Source: Coffea arabica (Eukaryota; Streptophyta; Magnoliopsida; Gentianales; Rubiaceae). Taken from it: DNA of 64,000 bases. Below are positions 24,556 to 37,586 of the stretch, piece by piece. Position 1 is the stretch's first letter; every line of letters begins with the position of its first letter. Both the position numbers and the translations under genes were made by a program. Location of the stretch: NCBI RefSeq assembly GCF_036785885.1, contig NC_092317.1, positions 9,674,501-9,738,500 of the forward strand, in the 5' to 3' direction. The notes beneath the pieces are model-generated. The model saw only the letters and a list, made by a program, of their open reading frames with translations, searched no databases and was not told the DNA's origin.

Positions 24556-26189
24556 TTAAGAAAATTGTGGTTTGGCAACAACCATCAGAGGTGATATCCT
24601 GTGCATTGTGATACCAAAAACTTCTTTCATGTCCAGGTCTTTTGCTTCAACTCCTGGAGGAAGCTCCCAGTCAAAGCTGTGCAGAAGTTGAGCTAAAGCA
24701 AGCTCAACAGTTGGTGTACTAAATGTAATAGCAGGACAGCTTCGTCTACCAGCACCAAAAGGTATGAGCTCAAAATCTTGGCCCTTGTAATCAATGTGGC
24801 AATTCATGAACCTCTCTGGTTCAAATTTATATGGATTTTCCCATGATTCAGGGTCCCTTCCGATAGCCCAAGCATTGATGAAGAACCTTGTTTTAGCAGG
24901 AATATTGTAGCCATCAATTGTCACATCTTCCATTGATTCTCTTGGGACTAACACTGGAGCCGGAGGATGTAGTCGAAATGTTTCCTTCACAACAGCTTTC
25001 ATGTAGTGTAACTGAGGCAGGTCATTCTCAGATATCGATCTTTTTTCACCCACAATACTTCTCACCTCAGCCTGTGCTCTTCGCAATACGTTGGGATTCA
25101 CCATGAGTTCTGTCATTGCCCATTCCAAGGTGATGAAATTTGTATCAGTACCTGCTGCAAACATGTCCTGCAACAAATGTAAGAAAAGCAATCAGAGAAA
25201 TCCCTTTTGCAAAAACTGAAGCTGGAAAAATGACAGTTTCAGCATCAGACTCATTGAACCAAGAAAGATTGAGTTGAAAGACAAATAATTAATAAGAAGT
25301 TTGCTCCAACCAGTGTAATTGCTTTGATATTATCCGTGGTGAGAGGAGTTTCAAGATCCTGCTTTCGCTGCATTTCAAGTAAAACATCCACGAGGTCCTT
25401 GCGGTCTTTCTTGTTCTCAAGATTTCGATGTTCCTCTAGAATCTCATCGAAAAACTGGTCAAAGCGTCTGAAAGTGTCAATGAGTCTGGATTCCATCCCA
25501 GTCAATTTGTGCATAAATTCCATGGAAGGGAAGAAATCTCCAATGGTGAATCCTCCAAGAAGAATTTGATACTCTTCAAGCAGCTTTTGGAAGTTATGCC
25601 TAACATTATCCCCTCCTTGTGAGAAGTCCTTCCCAAATGTAACGCGACAGAGGAGATTATTTGCATACAGGCTAAGCATATTGGTTAAGTTTGTAGTACC
25701 TGGGCATGATTCTGTGATTCGCTGAACTAGATGAGCAACTTCTTCTTCCCTAATAAAGCTAAAGGACTGAACTCGCTTGGCGCTTAACAGTTCAAGGATG
25801 CAAATCTTGCGTATGTTTCGCCAGTAGGCACCATATGGAGAGAACACAATATCCGTGCAGTTGTAGAAAAGGTGTTTGGCTGAAAATATTTGTGGCCTGC
25901 TTGCTAGCGCAAGATCATTGGTCTTCATAGCTTCCTTTGCTAATCTAGCTGATGAAATCACAACTGTTGGCACCTGACCAAGCTGCAAGAACATGATCGG
26001 ACCATACTTCTTGGCTAAGTTGTGAAGTGACTCCTGAGGCATGTTACCTAGTAGATGAAGGTTGCCAATAATGGGAAGTTTTGGAGGGCATGGTGGAAGT
26101 TTTTCATTTCTGTTATCTTTGTGCTTCAAGAGCAATTTTAGCAGCAAAGCCAGGAATAATGATGAAAAGATTAGCAAGGGGAGAGCCAT
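24556..26189 (-). CDS. Cytochrome P450, CYP71 clan (copy A)
   Basis: ER-anchored haem monooxygenase of specialised metabolism; substrate unknown. Two exons on the minus strand: 26189-25311 (293 codons) and 25167-24556 (203 codons plus stop), 496 residues, normal for CYP71. The single 143-bp phase-0 intron precedes DMFAAGTDT, the classic CYP71 position. Visible in order: N-terminal membrane anchor (LLIFSSLFLALLLKLLL), proline hinge LPPCPPKLPIIGN, I-helix AGTDT, K-helix KETFR (ExxR), FEPERF, and haem loop PFGAGRRSCPAITF with the thiolate Cys437. The usual Gly two residues after this Cys is Ala. The start is the ATG at 26189; in-frame sequence upstream of it lacks the anchor pattern. The gene is intact, and copy B at 40 kb is about 80% identical by eye. 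Confidence 0.93.
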
Positions 26190-28337
26190 TGAAGTTCTTT
26201 CTTTTCCAGTTTGAGCTGCTGAGTAAGAGATCAACTTCACGGTGGGCAGTACATGTAGTATGGACACTGGCTGGTCCAGCTGCGTTTTATCTGATTATGT
26301 TTGGTTGGTGTAATTCTCCAAATATCGCACAACCATCCAACTAGGGTTGGTGTGTGTAAACTTTCGAATTAATTAAAATACATATGAATTTTTTCAAAAT
26401 TCTTAAAATTTTAAATGAAAAAAATATTAATGTCTAGAACTTAGAGGAGGTGGTGGCCCTCCCCGCCCGTCCTCCCTCCTTCCTTCCCCCTCCAAGTTCC
26501 GTCCCTGCATATAATTTTGGTATAATTATGAATATTGTATTTGAACGCTAGTTCAATAGAAAATACATCAAAATTAACCAAATCATTATTATACTAAAAG
26601 CGAGAGTTGGAGTTGCTACAGTGAAAATGGACCGGTTATCCGGTAATTATGAGCAACTTCGGTGGCTTTTGGTGCTTGATCAACTTTGGTGGCTTTTGTA
26701 TTTGTGCTTTAAAGTTTAGAGGTGTATTTGTATCTTCATTGTATAATTGTAGTTGCTTCAGCTCCCCCGGTGAGTGGGCGGTGGGTGGTGTCCGAAGCGG
26801 TTTGTGGGAGCCGCACAAAGCTCTCTTGCCCATGTAATCTTGAGAGAAAGCCATCTGAAAAACAACATATTGGATGTGTTTCTTTCTCCAATTGAAGACC
26901 TGGATTTGGCGGTCTTGCAAGGTGAAGTCTTCACACTCTCACCTAACTGATCTTGTGAGCAAGCCATCTCAAAAGCAATTTCTTCTTCCAATTAAAAGCT
27001 TCGGGTTCCATAATTTTGCGAGATGAACTCTTTGCTTTATTTCTGCCTTTTAGCCGTTTTTTCCTTATAATGAGAGCCCTAATGAGTCAGAATGTTCGTT
27101 CAAATCATTGCAATGGTTCACTGAAGGGTGTTAAAAATTTTAGAAATATTTTATAGGTTTCAACTGTTGTGAAATGGGAGCCATTGTTAGACTTGCTATG
27201 GCCATCTTGCTGCATGATTATGGTTTTTCTGGTGATCAGTTTTTATGTTTTGTCCCACTGAAAGAATTTGCAGAACAATTGAGTGCATATGATATATATA
27301 CAGTGATTTGTCGAATGCATTGATTACGCATTTTAAGCATGGTTTTAGCCTCAATAAAAGGCCCATCTGTCCTTCAAATTTCTTTCATTTAATATGAATG
27401 TGTATCGTCTTTGTTGGGTATATTTAGTTAGACCAAGTGATGTCATCCTGTATTTTACAAAATTATATCTGTCAGCTGTACTTGTTTAACCTCGCACAAG
27501 TTAATCACTTCTACGGCATGGTGAAAGTAGAGATTGAAGGTAAAACGACAAGAGATCCCATCCAATTAATGATCTTTTTCTTGGTTGATTGTAATTGTTG
27601 ATTATTCATTTTTTATCTGCTCTAAATTAAAGGTAAGCATATCTCCGGTGCTAGCATCACTTATATGCACAAATTCATAATACTCGCATGTAGGATCAAG
27701 TTTGCTTTTATGCAATTATGTCTTGATGTCTTGTCTTGTTGAATTAAAATTACTGGCTACTCTCTAAGGCCATTAATTTCAGAGTAAGATTATTATGGAA
27801 TTTACTGGCTTGCCCAAATTGGACCATGTAACAACCTATTACAGTTAGTTTATCTTTATCGTTCTAGCAAAAAAAATCTCGTTGCATTGACTGTTAGATC
27901 GTTGATAATTTATTGCAGCTATGAAATACTAATATATCGACACTAATATATCGTATCGATATCTCACGTTAAGTCAATTAGTAGTCCAAGTCCAATAGGT
28001 ACAAAAATCTCTTCAGCTTCATAAATAAATTGAGTAAATGAATAACGACAATAACCAATTTACCTAAAATCAAATTCCCTATAGTTACTAGCACCCATAA
28101 TGTATTTAATATATAACCTTTTTATATTAATTCGCTTGCCTTCATTTGATCTTGTTTAACACAGACCCAGGGCATCTTCACGCATCACGTGAGGCTGAAA
28201 AAAACTAGTCTTATAATAAAAATTATACAAACTGAATAGAATCACTAGAGTTGGAGAAAACTCAACTAAACTTGCCCAGTTCCTGTTTCATTTCAACTTA
28301 GATACTTTCCTCAAATGGGGATTCTTCGGCACTAAGG
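26190..28337. other. Intergenic region upstream of CYP71 copy A
   Basis: The first few hundred bases should contain the CYP71 copy A promoter. Around 26.83-27.02 kb two diverged direct copies share GATCTTG-GAG-AAGCCATCT and TTCTCCAATT-like blocks. The minus-strand ORF across 26636-26920 has no recognisable domain. Nothing else was identified. Confidence 0.45.
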
Positions 28338-28347
28338 CCAGAAAAAG

Positions 28348-28606
28348 GGATACGGGGCACAAACGGTTGCAGGTGCAACCGTTTGTGAAGGTTGTCCTCA
28401 TTTTGCACTGCGCGTAACATTGGTTAAACACGATGTAACTTTTTTTTCACAGGATGTATTTTCAGAAAAGATAGTGATGGGCCCCACACTTGCGCGCGGA
28501 AATCGAGTTACATGGTGTAATCTCAGCCGCACAAAATTTTGAGGGCAAATCTTGACCCTTAACCGTGCAGGGACGGTCATACTGATGACCGTCCCTGCCC
28601 CAAATC
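28348..28606. mobile_element. MITE-like element with a perfect hairpin at each end
   Basis: About 259 bp. Ends read GGATACGGGGCA and, on the opposite strand, GGATTTGGGGCA (10 of 12 matching). AGAAAAA, extendable to CCAGAAAAAG, directly repeats outside both ends (28338-28347, 28607-28616), like a 7-10-bp target duplication. Just inside each end is a perfect 14-bp-arm hairpin, at 28358-28387 (2-nt loop) and 28567-28598 (4-nt loop). There is no ORF, so it is non-autonomous. Superfamily is unassigned; the duplication length would allow hAT or Mutator. Confidence 0.7.
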
Positions 28607-28616
28607 CCAGAAAAAG

Positions 28617-30552
28617 AGTTCTTATACTTTCCACGTTTCATGTGATGTGCTATATTCAAAAAAATTCCTATCTTATTTCGTCTCGATGATATCATCCTTG
28701 GAAATCCATGCATCTGTGAAGTATATCTTCCATAATCACTAGTGAAGACTTTTGCCTGACATATTTGCCTCTGAAGACTTCGTGTGAAGTATTATATCTT
28801 CCATAATCTTCATTTTATATTGTATGGTACTGTGAAGGGATAGAATATTACTTCTTCCTGGAGTTCTCCAACCTCCCTATTCATCACTAGTGAAGAAACA
28901 GGATTCAAATTTGTACATATTCTTACAATATCTCACAGTCATCTGTTTCCAAAACTTGTCGCCAAGCGGGAAGCTTCTGCCTTTTTTTTCCACAAGAAAA
29001 TGGAATTCTTTGCATGGGTCGAGAAAAAGCCATATTGATGGCCACAAATCAAGCAGTATCTTTTGTCCTTTTTTTTTTTTAATATTATATTTTTTGAGGG
29101 TAAAAATCATAAAGTATCTTTTCCCTTCTGCTGTGCTTAATGTGATTTGGGAAGACTCAAAGGTATGGATAGGTAGAAGATACGAAGAAAGTGCCTTACA
29201 ACTAATAAGTTTGGGGGGAAATAGGAAATTAGATAGTTACACAAAATTCAGTGCATTTCACCCTTTCAGCTTGCATCAATTTCCACGAGACAATAGAAGA
29301 TTATTTGTGTCACTGTTTTTCTCTTTCATTATTTATGTAATTTACCAGTATCCTGCATTTTATTTTATTTTAGTTTTATAGAAAATGGTCATATAGCAAA
29401 TGAGGAGAGGTCCTTTCCTTCAGGGTAATTCACAAATTTTCTCATACTACTAAAATTGTTCCTCCCTTTGTCATAATATTTTCCTTTGTTGGTATGGGTG
29501 TAAAAACTTATTCTAATGAATTTGAGATTGAAAATTTCATTTTCTTTCAGAACATCTTAGGGTATGTAACAATGCTTTTTGGTTTAAATAGACAGGTCTA
29601 GCTTCATCAGGTCGTTATTTCTCATAAAAAAAAAATTGTCATTACTCATTTTAACTTGATATACTTTGTTATCTTCCAAACGGAGTGTTTATTTTCCCTT
29701 CTCTAAGTCACTGAGAATTCATTGATATTTAAGCTGTTCTCCAATATCTTTCTATTCATGCAACAGATCCATCTATAATGATTTATCATTTAAGTTTCAC
29801 AGAATATTTAGATGGTGTTTGGTGAGAACAAGTCAAAATCATGATAAACGATATTTTAGTGATTATTCAGAGCATAGTTATAAAATCTAGCCCGATCCAA
29901 CGGTGGAACCGATTAATTCGGTGAACCTGTCATAGGATCGAATTGAGTTGCTAATTAAACTAATTAAGCAACAAACTTGTTGATCAGTCTTATAAGAGAA
30001 AAAACTCAAACCTTATAAGAGAATTGTGAATCTAAATAAAATATTCCTAGCTCGCACTTGGTATCGAATCCAAAAATTCCAAATCCCTGCCCATCCGTAT
30101 AAAAATAGTACGGAAGAGAATGTGTACATAGTGAGCCATACAAAAGTATATTTTGACAAAACTTTGTGTTGTCTTCTTTCGGCAGCTGGTAGGACTATAT
30201 AGTTATATTAGAAGCTCATGTAGTTTCATGGCTAAATATTTTCCAATACGAATCTGCTGGACCAAACACCGAAAGGGGATTTTTCCAATGACAAATTTTG
30301 AAGTGCAGAAAAAGGTGTTCTTGGTACTTTGCACTGTCGAGTGGTGCAGAAAAGTGAAGGAATGGGTGATTAAAAGAGTAAAAATGATACTCTTTAAAAA
30401 TTAAAAACCACTAACTTAAACATCAGAGTTTCCCTCTATCACAGGTTACACCCGAGCAAGACAGTCTACATTTCACCTCAAGACGTTGAGCCAATTTTTG
30501 GCATCAATAGATTCAGAAAAAAAAGATAAATAAATAAAAGAATACGTGGGTA
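28617..30552. other. AT-rich intergenic DNA
   Basis: Short repeated words occur (TATATCTTCCATAATC near 28.72 and 28.79 kb; CATCACTAGTGAAGA near 28.74 and 28.88 kb). The 163-codon ORF at 28890-29381 has no recognisable domain and a composition typical of chance ORFs. Confidence 0.4.
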
Positions 30553-31957
30553 CCCAAAAAAGTGACTAGACCCAGTATATTTTCTCCTCTGGACCCCCCC
30601 CCCCCCAAAAAAAGGCCACTTCCTTTTGTTTATTACTAAAAAAAAATCGCAAAAATGTTGATCTGATAGGGAAATGGTATAGAACCAAGGCAATTATTAT
30701 TATTTTTTTAAACTGTTGGGTTGTCGAGTTGACGGCAGCCAACTAGGAATTTTCCTTAAAGGCTGCCGGACTGTCAACCCAACAACTTGTTTGGAATTTT
30801 TTTTTTCAATTAACCTTTCCAACAGGCTACTAGCCCCCAAAGGTATAATTAGTTGGCTTTCAATACCAAATGGTCAAAACTAGAAATTTTTATGGGATAA
30901 TTTCAAAAACTTCCCTTGAGGTTTTTGATAGTTTCTCTTAGCATTCTCAAATTTTAAACAATTTTACTTGGTTCCCCTGCTTTAAACTTTTTGTAATATT
31001 TAAAATCCATTTCAAAATATAATATTAAAAATCTCATTTTGGGAGAGATAATACAATTTCATTTCAAATTTGATACACCAAATCTATTGCTTAAATTTTA
31101 TAAATTGATCGATATAGTTCTTTAATGAAAATTTAATATTTGACAACAGGATAAAAAAAAAACTCTTCAACAATTTTTGTGTCATTGGTTCAGACAAAAA
31201 AGTTAAATTACTTAAAATTATGAATGATTTACGGTACTCTTAAAAATATTATTTATTCTGATGTGTTTTTTTTACATGCCAACAAAAAATATTTAAAACT
31301 TTATTGAAGTTTTTGCAAGTTACAAAGATAATATTTTCTTTATTGTAAAGTGTCTTGAGTTAACTTATAAATCAATTACATATTTTTTAATTAAAATTTT
31401 TTTTTGTCTAAATTGATGGTTTGACAACTAAAAAATACAACATGTTAAAATTTATATATAAACTTGTTTTCATTTTTTTAAAGTTAGTCCAAGACGGTAT
31501 TCTCATGGTTATAAATTATTGCAAGTTATTTTTAAGAGTACGGTAAATCATTCATAATTTTAAGTAATTTAACTTTTTTGTCCAAACCAATGACACAAAA
31601 TTTGTTAAGAGCTTGTTTTGATCTTGTTATCAAATGTTAAATTTTCATTAAAGAACTATATCGATCAATTTATAAAATTTAAGCAATAAATTTGGTGTAT
31701 TATGATAATTAAGAAATCACAAGAAAAATAAAATTGTATTCTATCTCCTAAAATGAGATTTTTAATATTATATTTTGAAATGGATTTTAAATATTATGAA
31801 AAGTTTAAAGTAGGGAACCAAGTGAGATTTTTTTAAAATTTCAGGATGCTAAGTGAAACTATCAGAAACCTCAAGGTTTTTGAAATTATCCCATAAAAAT
31901 TTGTGGCTTTGACCATTTGTTATTGAAAGCCAGCAAATTGTGCGTTTGGGGCCAGTA

Positions 31958-32328
31958 TGTCAGGCACAGGGACTTAATTGCAATTGGATCGAAAGTTTGG
32001 AGGGCATTAGTGTAATTTCTCATATGGAGCCAAATTTGTTAAAAGTTAGTTATAACTGATTTTGCTGAAAGAATAGTTAGCTGCACAGAAATTCTTGCCA
32101 ATAAGATTCTGTCTGATCATTGAAGGTGTATAAATCCAGGCAATGTAATAGATTTGCAGACAAGAAGATTAATCACATTTATTTCCCCCAAATTCTCTGT
32201 CTCTCTCTTCCAATTTCTCTCTCTTCCTTCTCCCTCTCTTTCCCTCCCATTTCTCTTCTTCTACATTCAAACCTTTCCACGCCTGCTGGTCTCAATCCTT
32301 CTACTATCACATTGCCAAGGGCTTGACA
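31958..32328 (+). repeat. 5' LTR of the Ty3/gypsy element
   Basis: 371 bp starting TGTCAGGCAC and ending CTTGACA (TG...CA termini). Contains a TATAAAT-like box and a CT-rich tract, as in the 3' copy. Confidence 0.95.
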
Positions 32329-35300
32329 AATTAGTATCAGAGCTGACCGATCCTTGGCCAGCTACTGAAATCCAAATGACAGAAAGCACTCGATTCAAGG
32401 TTTTGGAGGATCATCTCAAGAAGCAAGAACAGAAGCTGCAGGAAGTCATGAAGGACGTCAGAAGTATACAGCAGCAGGTAAAAGAAGAGATGACAGGTAG
32501 AGATCAACGTATGGATTGGATCGAGATTGGAATGGAACAGAAATTCGAAGCACTCAGCTCGATGATGAAGACATTGTTGATCAAGGAGAAGAGTACAGGT
32601 GATAAGGCTAAGATGGGGAAAGATCGAACACCATTGCTGCCAACACCACCTAGTCACCAGAGGTTGGATTTAGGAGCAGGAACTGAGGCGAAGGACTTTG
32701 AATTCTTAGGTAAGATTTCTGGCCATTCCTTTCCTAAACTTGAATTGCACCAGTTCGGGGGAGAGAATCCACGTGAGTGGATCAGGAAATGCAACAAATA
32801 CTTCATGTTGCATAGCATCCAGGAGAACCATAAGCTACTGGTGGTAGAGATATTTTTGGAAGGGAAGGCTGATATGTGGTTTCAGGGGGTCAAATTGGAG
32901 AAACCACGACTAACATGGAGAAAATTTGAGGAATTGCTTTGCCAGAGGTTCAAGGGGACCTGTTGTAGGGACATTGTGGAGGAATTCAACAAATTACAGC
33001 AAACCAACACAGTCGAGGCCTATCAGGAGAAGTTTGAGGAATTGAAGACACTGATGTTGATTCAAAATCCCAACCTGAGTGAAGAATATTTCATTTCCAG
33101 CTTTACAAGTGGCCTCAAGGAGGAAATTAAGCCTATGGTACGAATGCTCAAGCCAAACACCCTTTCAGGAGTCATAGAGATAGCTCATTTGCAGGAACAG
33201 GCTATTAAGCTGCAAGGAAGGACAGTAAAGGAAGGTAACAAAGTGGTGGCTGAACCAAGGTTTGGAATATACAGACATCCTACAGCTATGAACGGGGGAG
33301 TCAGCACCTACAAATTGCCTCAAAACAACACACCAAAACCAGAAACTAAGAAGCCTGAGTTTAAGAGGCTATCCCCCCAGGAAGTGCAGTATAGGAGGAA
33401 TAATGGCTTGTGTTTTAAATGTGGGGAAAAGTTTGGGGTTGGACACCAGTGTAGAATGAAACACTTAAACTTCATGTTATACGAAGAGGAGGAGGATACA
33501 GAATTCCAAGATGCAGTGGGGGAGCAGGATGAATTAACTGGCAATCCGGGGGAATCAGTAGAGGTATCCCTCGATGCACTCTCAGATTCCCTCAGGAGGA
33601 ACACAATCCTGTTGCAAGGACAACTAGCAGGGAAAAATGTAAAAATTCTGGTGGACACAGGGAGTAGTGATAGTTATATCCATCACAGACTTGTGTCTGC
33701 ACTGAGAATTCCATTTGAGCATGTGAAGCCATTCACAGTCACCATGGGTGATGGGAGTTTGGTGACCAGTGGAGCTCAATGTTCACAAGTTCTTTGGAAT
33801 GTTCAAAATTACAAGTTCAGTTTTAACCTCAGAATTATGGAATTAGGGAACTGGGATCTCATTTTAGGAGTGGATTGGATGTGTAACTATAGCCCTATCA
33901 CTTTTGATTTTCACCAACTTAAAATATCCATGTTCCACCAAGGGGATATTGTCACCTTACATGGAGCAGTGAATGATGCAACAATGGAGCTGGTTAGGAG
34001 GAAGGACCTCAAAGGCTTCTTGCAAGCCAAAAGGAGGAGTTGTGCTACTTCAGCACAGCTTGGCAAGGTGACTACAGAGGCAGTACCAGAGACAATTGCA
34101 GCACTGTTGGATCAATTTCCAGAGGTCTTCCAAGAGCATACTCAATTACCACCAAACAGGAGTCTGGGTCATCAGATTCCCTTAAAACCTGGAGCACAGG
34201 CGTTCAAAATGAAGCCATACAGATACCCTCACTCACAGAAGACAAAAATAGAGAGGCAAATAGCTGAAATGCTGAGTTCTGGAATCGTTAAGCAGAGCAA
34301 CAGCCCTTATGCCTCCCCAGTGTTGCTAGTCAAGAAGAAGGATAATACTTGGCGTTTCTGTGTGGATTATAGACACCTAAATGACCTGACCATCAAGGAC
34401 AGATACCCTATACCCAACATTGAGGAACTCCTAGATGAATTGCATGGAGCCAGATTCTTTTCAAAAATTGATCTGAGGTCTGGATGCCATCAAATCAGGG
34501 TGAAATTAGAGGACACACACAAGACTGCTTTTCAGACTCACCAAGGTCATTATGAGTTCTTGGTAATGCCATTCGGATTAACAAATGCCCCTGCAACATT
34601 CCAAGCCTTGATGAACCAGGTGTTTGAGCCTTTTCTGAGGAAGTTTGTTTTGGTGTTCTTTGATGACATACTGATCTACAGCACCCGTTTGGAACTCCAT
34701 TATCAACACTTACAGCAGGTGCTGGAAGTGCTCCAAAATCACCAACTGCATACCAAGTTTTCTAAGTGTTTTTTTGCTCAGCAGGAGGTGGAATATCTAG
34801 GACATGTAGTCTCCAACAAGGGGGTACGGATGGACATGAATAAGGTGGAATGTATCCTGTCCTGGCCATCTCCTAAGACTGTGAAAGAGCTTAGAGGCTT
34901 CTTGGGGCTTATAGGGTATTACAGACGTTTCATTAAAGGGTATGGAGCAATTAGTAGACCACTGGCCAATTTACTTAAGAAAGATGCTTATAGTTGGAAT
35001 GTAGAGGCACATGAGGCCTTTGATCTGCTTAAAACAGCCATCAGTAGTGCACCAGTGCTGAGACTTCCTAACTTTGACATTCCTTTCGTAGTGGAAACTG
35101 ATGCCTGTGGACAAGGTATGGGGGCTGTACTTTTGCAGGAAGGACATCCTATAGCATTTGTCAGTAAAGCATTCTCCCTCAAGAATATGGGACTGTCTGT
35201 GTATGAGAAGGAATTAATGGCCTTGGTCTTTGCAGTCACTAAGTGGAAACATTACTTGATTGGCAACCACTTCATTATCAGGACAGATCACAAGTTACTG

Positions 35301-36940
35301 AAATTTTTATTAGAGCAAAGATTAACCACTACAGCACAATAAAAGTGGCTAACCAAGCTGTTGAGATTGGATTATGAAATCCAGTATAAAAAAGGTTCAG
35401 AGAACACAGTTGCTGATGTGTTGTCTAGGAGAGTTGCTCCTGAGCAACAACAGCTCCTGGCATTAACCACAGTTCAACCTGTATGGATGCAAGAATTACA
35501 GGACAGTTACTTTGGGGATCAACATAGCCAGGACCTGTTGAGTCAACTGATACTTAACCCTGAACCACAGGATTCTGACTTCAGGCTCAACCAAGGGGTA
35601 CTCAGGTATAAAGGGAGACTGTACGTGGGGAATAGTCAGGGGATTAAACAGAAGATCATCAAAACCATGCATGAGTCTCCTATTGGGGGCCATTCTGGCC
35701 AAATGGCCTGTGCTCAGAGGGTGCAAAGCTTGTTCTATTGGCCATGCATGACGACAGATATTATTCAGTTTATGCAAGGATGTGAGGTTTGTCAAAGGAA
35801 CAAAAGTGAACATGTACCATATCCAGGACTGTTACAGCCTCTCTCTATACCAACTCAAGCTTGGTCTCACATCACCATGGATTTCATAGAGAAACTACCT
35901 TGTTCTAGGGGGTTTGATACAATTCTGGTGATCATAGACAGACTCACTAAATTTGGTCATTTTATGGCTCTCTCACACCCATTTTCAGCAACACAGGTAG
36001 CTCAGCTCTTCTTGGACCACATCTATAGGCTGCATGGTATGCCTGAATCTATCATAACAGACAGAGACAGAATTTTTACTAGCAAGTTTTGGCAAGAATT
36101 GTTCAGGTTGACTGGAACTGAGCTGCATTATAGTTCTTCCTACCACCCTGAAACTGATGGCCAGAGTGAGAGGCTTAACCAATGCTTAGAGACTTATCTG
36201 TGATGCATGACGTGCGAGGCTCCAACTCAGTGGAGTCAGTGGTTAAGCTTAGCAGAACTATGGCACAACACCTCTTATCACACTAGCCTAGGAGCTACAC
36301 CCTTCGAGACTCTCTATGGCTATAAACCACTGTCCTTACCTATAGGACTTTACCAGGACACTGTGGCACCAGCAGCCAGCACTATGCTACAAACCAGAGG
36401 TCAAATGCTGCAAAGAATCAAGGAGCATCTGTACCAAGCACAGAATAGGATGAAGGTGTTTGCTGATAAACACAGGACAGAGAGACAATTTGAAGTGGGG
36501 GATTGGGTCTTCCTTAAGTTGCAGCCATACCGTCAACAATCTATAGCAATCAGAAAGTGTTTGAAATTGGCTGCCAAATTTTATGGGCCTTTTCAGATCA
36601 TAGAGAAGGTTGGTGCTGTGGCTTACAAACTCCAGCTGCCTGCAGGAGCCAAGATTCACCCAGTATTCCATGTTTCACTCCTTAAACCAAAACTGGGGCC
36701 ACATCAACCTACTAATCCTACGCTTCCAGAGCTTGACCACCAAGATCAGTGCCTTTTGCAACCTGCTGCCATTTTACAAAGAAGGGTCATCCTACGCAAT
36801 ACTGCTCCTGTCATACAATACCTTATCAAGTGGCATCAATTGGGTGAAGAGGAGGCATCGTGGGAGGATCAATCATTTTTTAATAGCCAATTTCCGAACT
36901 TCCAGCCTTGAGGACAAGGCTGCTTTCAGAGAGGAAGTAT

Positions 36941-37295
36941 TGTCAGGCATAGGGACTTAATTGCAATTGGATCGAAAGTTTGGAGGGCATTAGTGTAATT
37001 TCTCATATGGAGCCAAATTTGTTAAAAGTTAGTTATAACTGATTTTGCTGAAAGAATAGTTAGCTGCACGGAAATTCTTGCCAATAAGATTCTGTCTGAT
37101 CATTGAAGGTGTATAAATCCAGGCAATATAATAGATTTGGGGACAAGAAGATTAATCACATTTATTTCCCCCAAATTCTCTGTCTCTCTCTTCCTTCTCC
37201 CTCTCTTTCCCTCCCATTTCTCTTCTTCTACATTCAAACCTTTCCACGCCTGCTGGTCTCAATCCTTCTACTATCACATTGCCAAGGGCCTGACA
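36941..37295 (+). repeat. 3' LTR of the Ty3/gypsy element
   Basis: 355 bp, collinear with the 5' LTR and about 98% identical. It is followed directly by the CAGTA target duplication. Confidence 0.95.
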
Positions 37296-37586
37296 CAGTA
37301 GCCTTTTAGAAAGGTTTCTAACTTACATGACATGCCATAGCCCAACAATTAAAAAAAAAAATCCAAGCACGTTGTTGGGCTTACAATCCGACAGCTTTTC
37401 AGGAAAATTCCCAATTGGCTACTGGACTAGTCAACCCGGCAATCCAATAGTTGAAACAAAAAAAAAAAGCCTTGCTTGTGCCGAGCTTAATTAGCGTGAC
37501 AGGCATAGTTCTATACCATTTTCCTGTCAGATCAACATTCCTGCATTTTTTTTTCAGCAATAAATAAAGGAATTAGCCCTCAAAAA

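Larger units (their letters stand above)
31958..37295 (+). mobile_element. Ty3/gypsy chromovirus LTR retrotransposon, young but broken
   Basis: A 5.34-kb element bounded by two LTRs and a 5-bp target duplication, CAGTA (31953-31957 and 37296-37300). A primer-binding site resembling initiator tRNA-Met follows the 5' LTR (about 32335), and a purine tract precedes the 3' LTR. Domain order is gag-like (about 32.4-33.4 kb), CCHC zinc knuckle (33.4 kb), aspartic protease (33.65 kb), reverse transcriptase with FFDDILIYS (34.2-34.8 kb), RNase H (35.0-35.3 kb), integrase (35.6-36.3 kb) and a C-terminal chromodomain (about 36.8 kb). RT before integrase plus a chromodomain places it in Ty3/gypsy chromoviruses. 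The LTRs differ at about 6 of 355 aligned sites plus one 16-bp length difference. That suggests roughly 0.6-0.7 million years at an assumed 1.3e-8 per site per year. The coding region looks interrupted about twice, so it is treated as a fossil. Confidence 0.95.
30610..37575. mobile_element. Large fold-back (inverted-repeat) element, split by an LTR retrotransposon
   Basis: Reading outward from about 31.39 kb, the two sides are reverse complements. Left 30610-31250 pairs with right 31520-31957, continuing at 37301-37575 beyond the inserted retrotransposon. Matching pairs include TGTTGATCTGATAGGGAAAT with ATTTTCCTGTCAGATCAACA, and GGTTCCCCTGCTTTAAAC with GTTTAAAGTAGGGAACC. Without the insertion the element is about 1.6 kb, nearly all palindrome. 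An inner pair, GGGATAATTTC / GAAATTATCCC, matches the ends of the fold-back at 58222-59724, so the two are related. It has no coding capacity. Outer ends are known only to about 10-20 bp. Confidence 0.75.

Noticed and set aside
26636-26920. 94-codon minus-strand ORF with PPKL repeats
   Set aside because: The repeated residues reflect a local DNA repeat (GGTGGCTTTTG); no family recognised.
28890-29381. 163-codon plus-strand ORF, the longest in its region
   Set aside because: Composition is Phe/Ser/Lys-rich with no domain, a competing antisense ORF overlaps it, and no splice or promoter context supports it.
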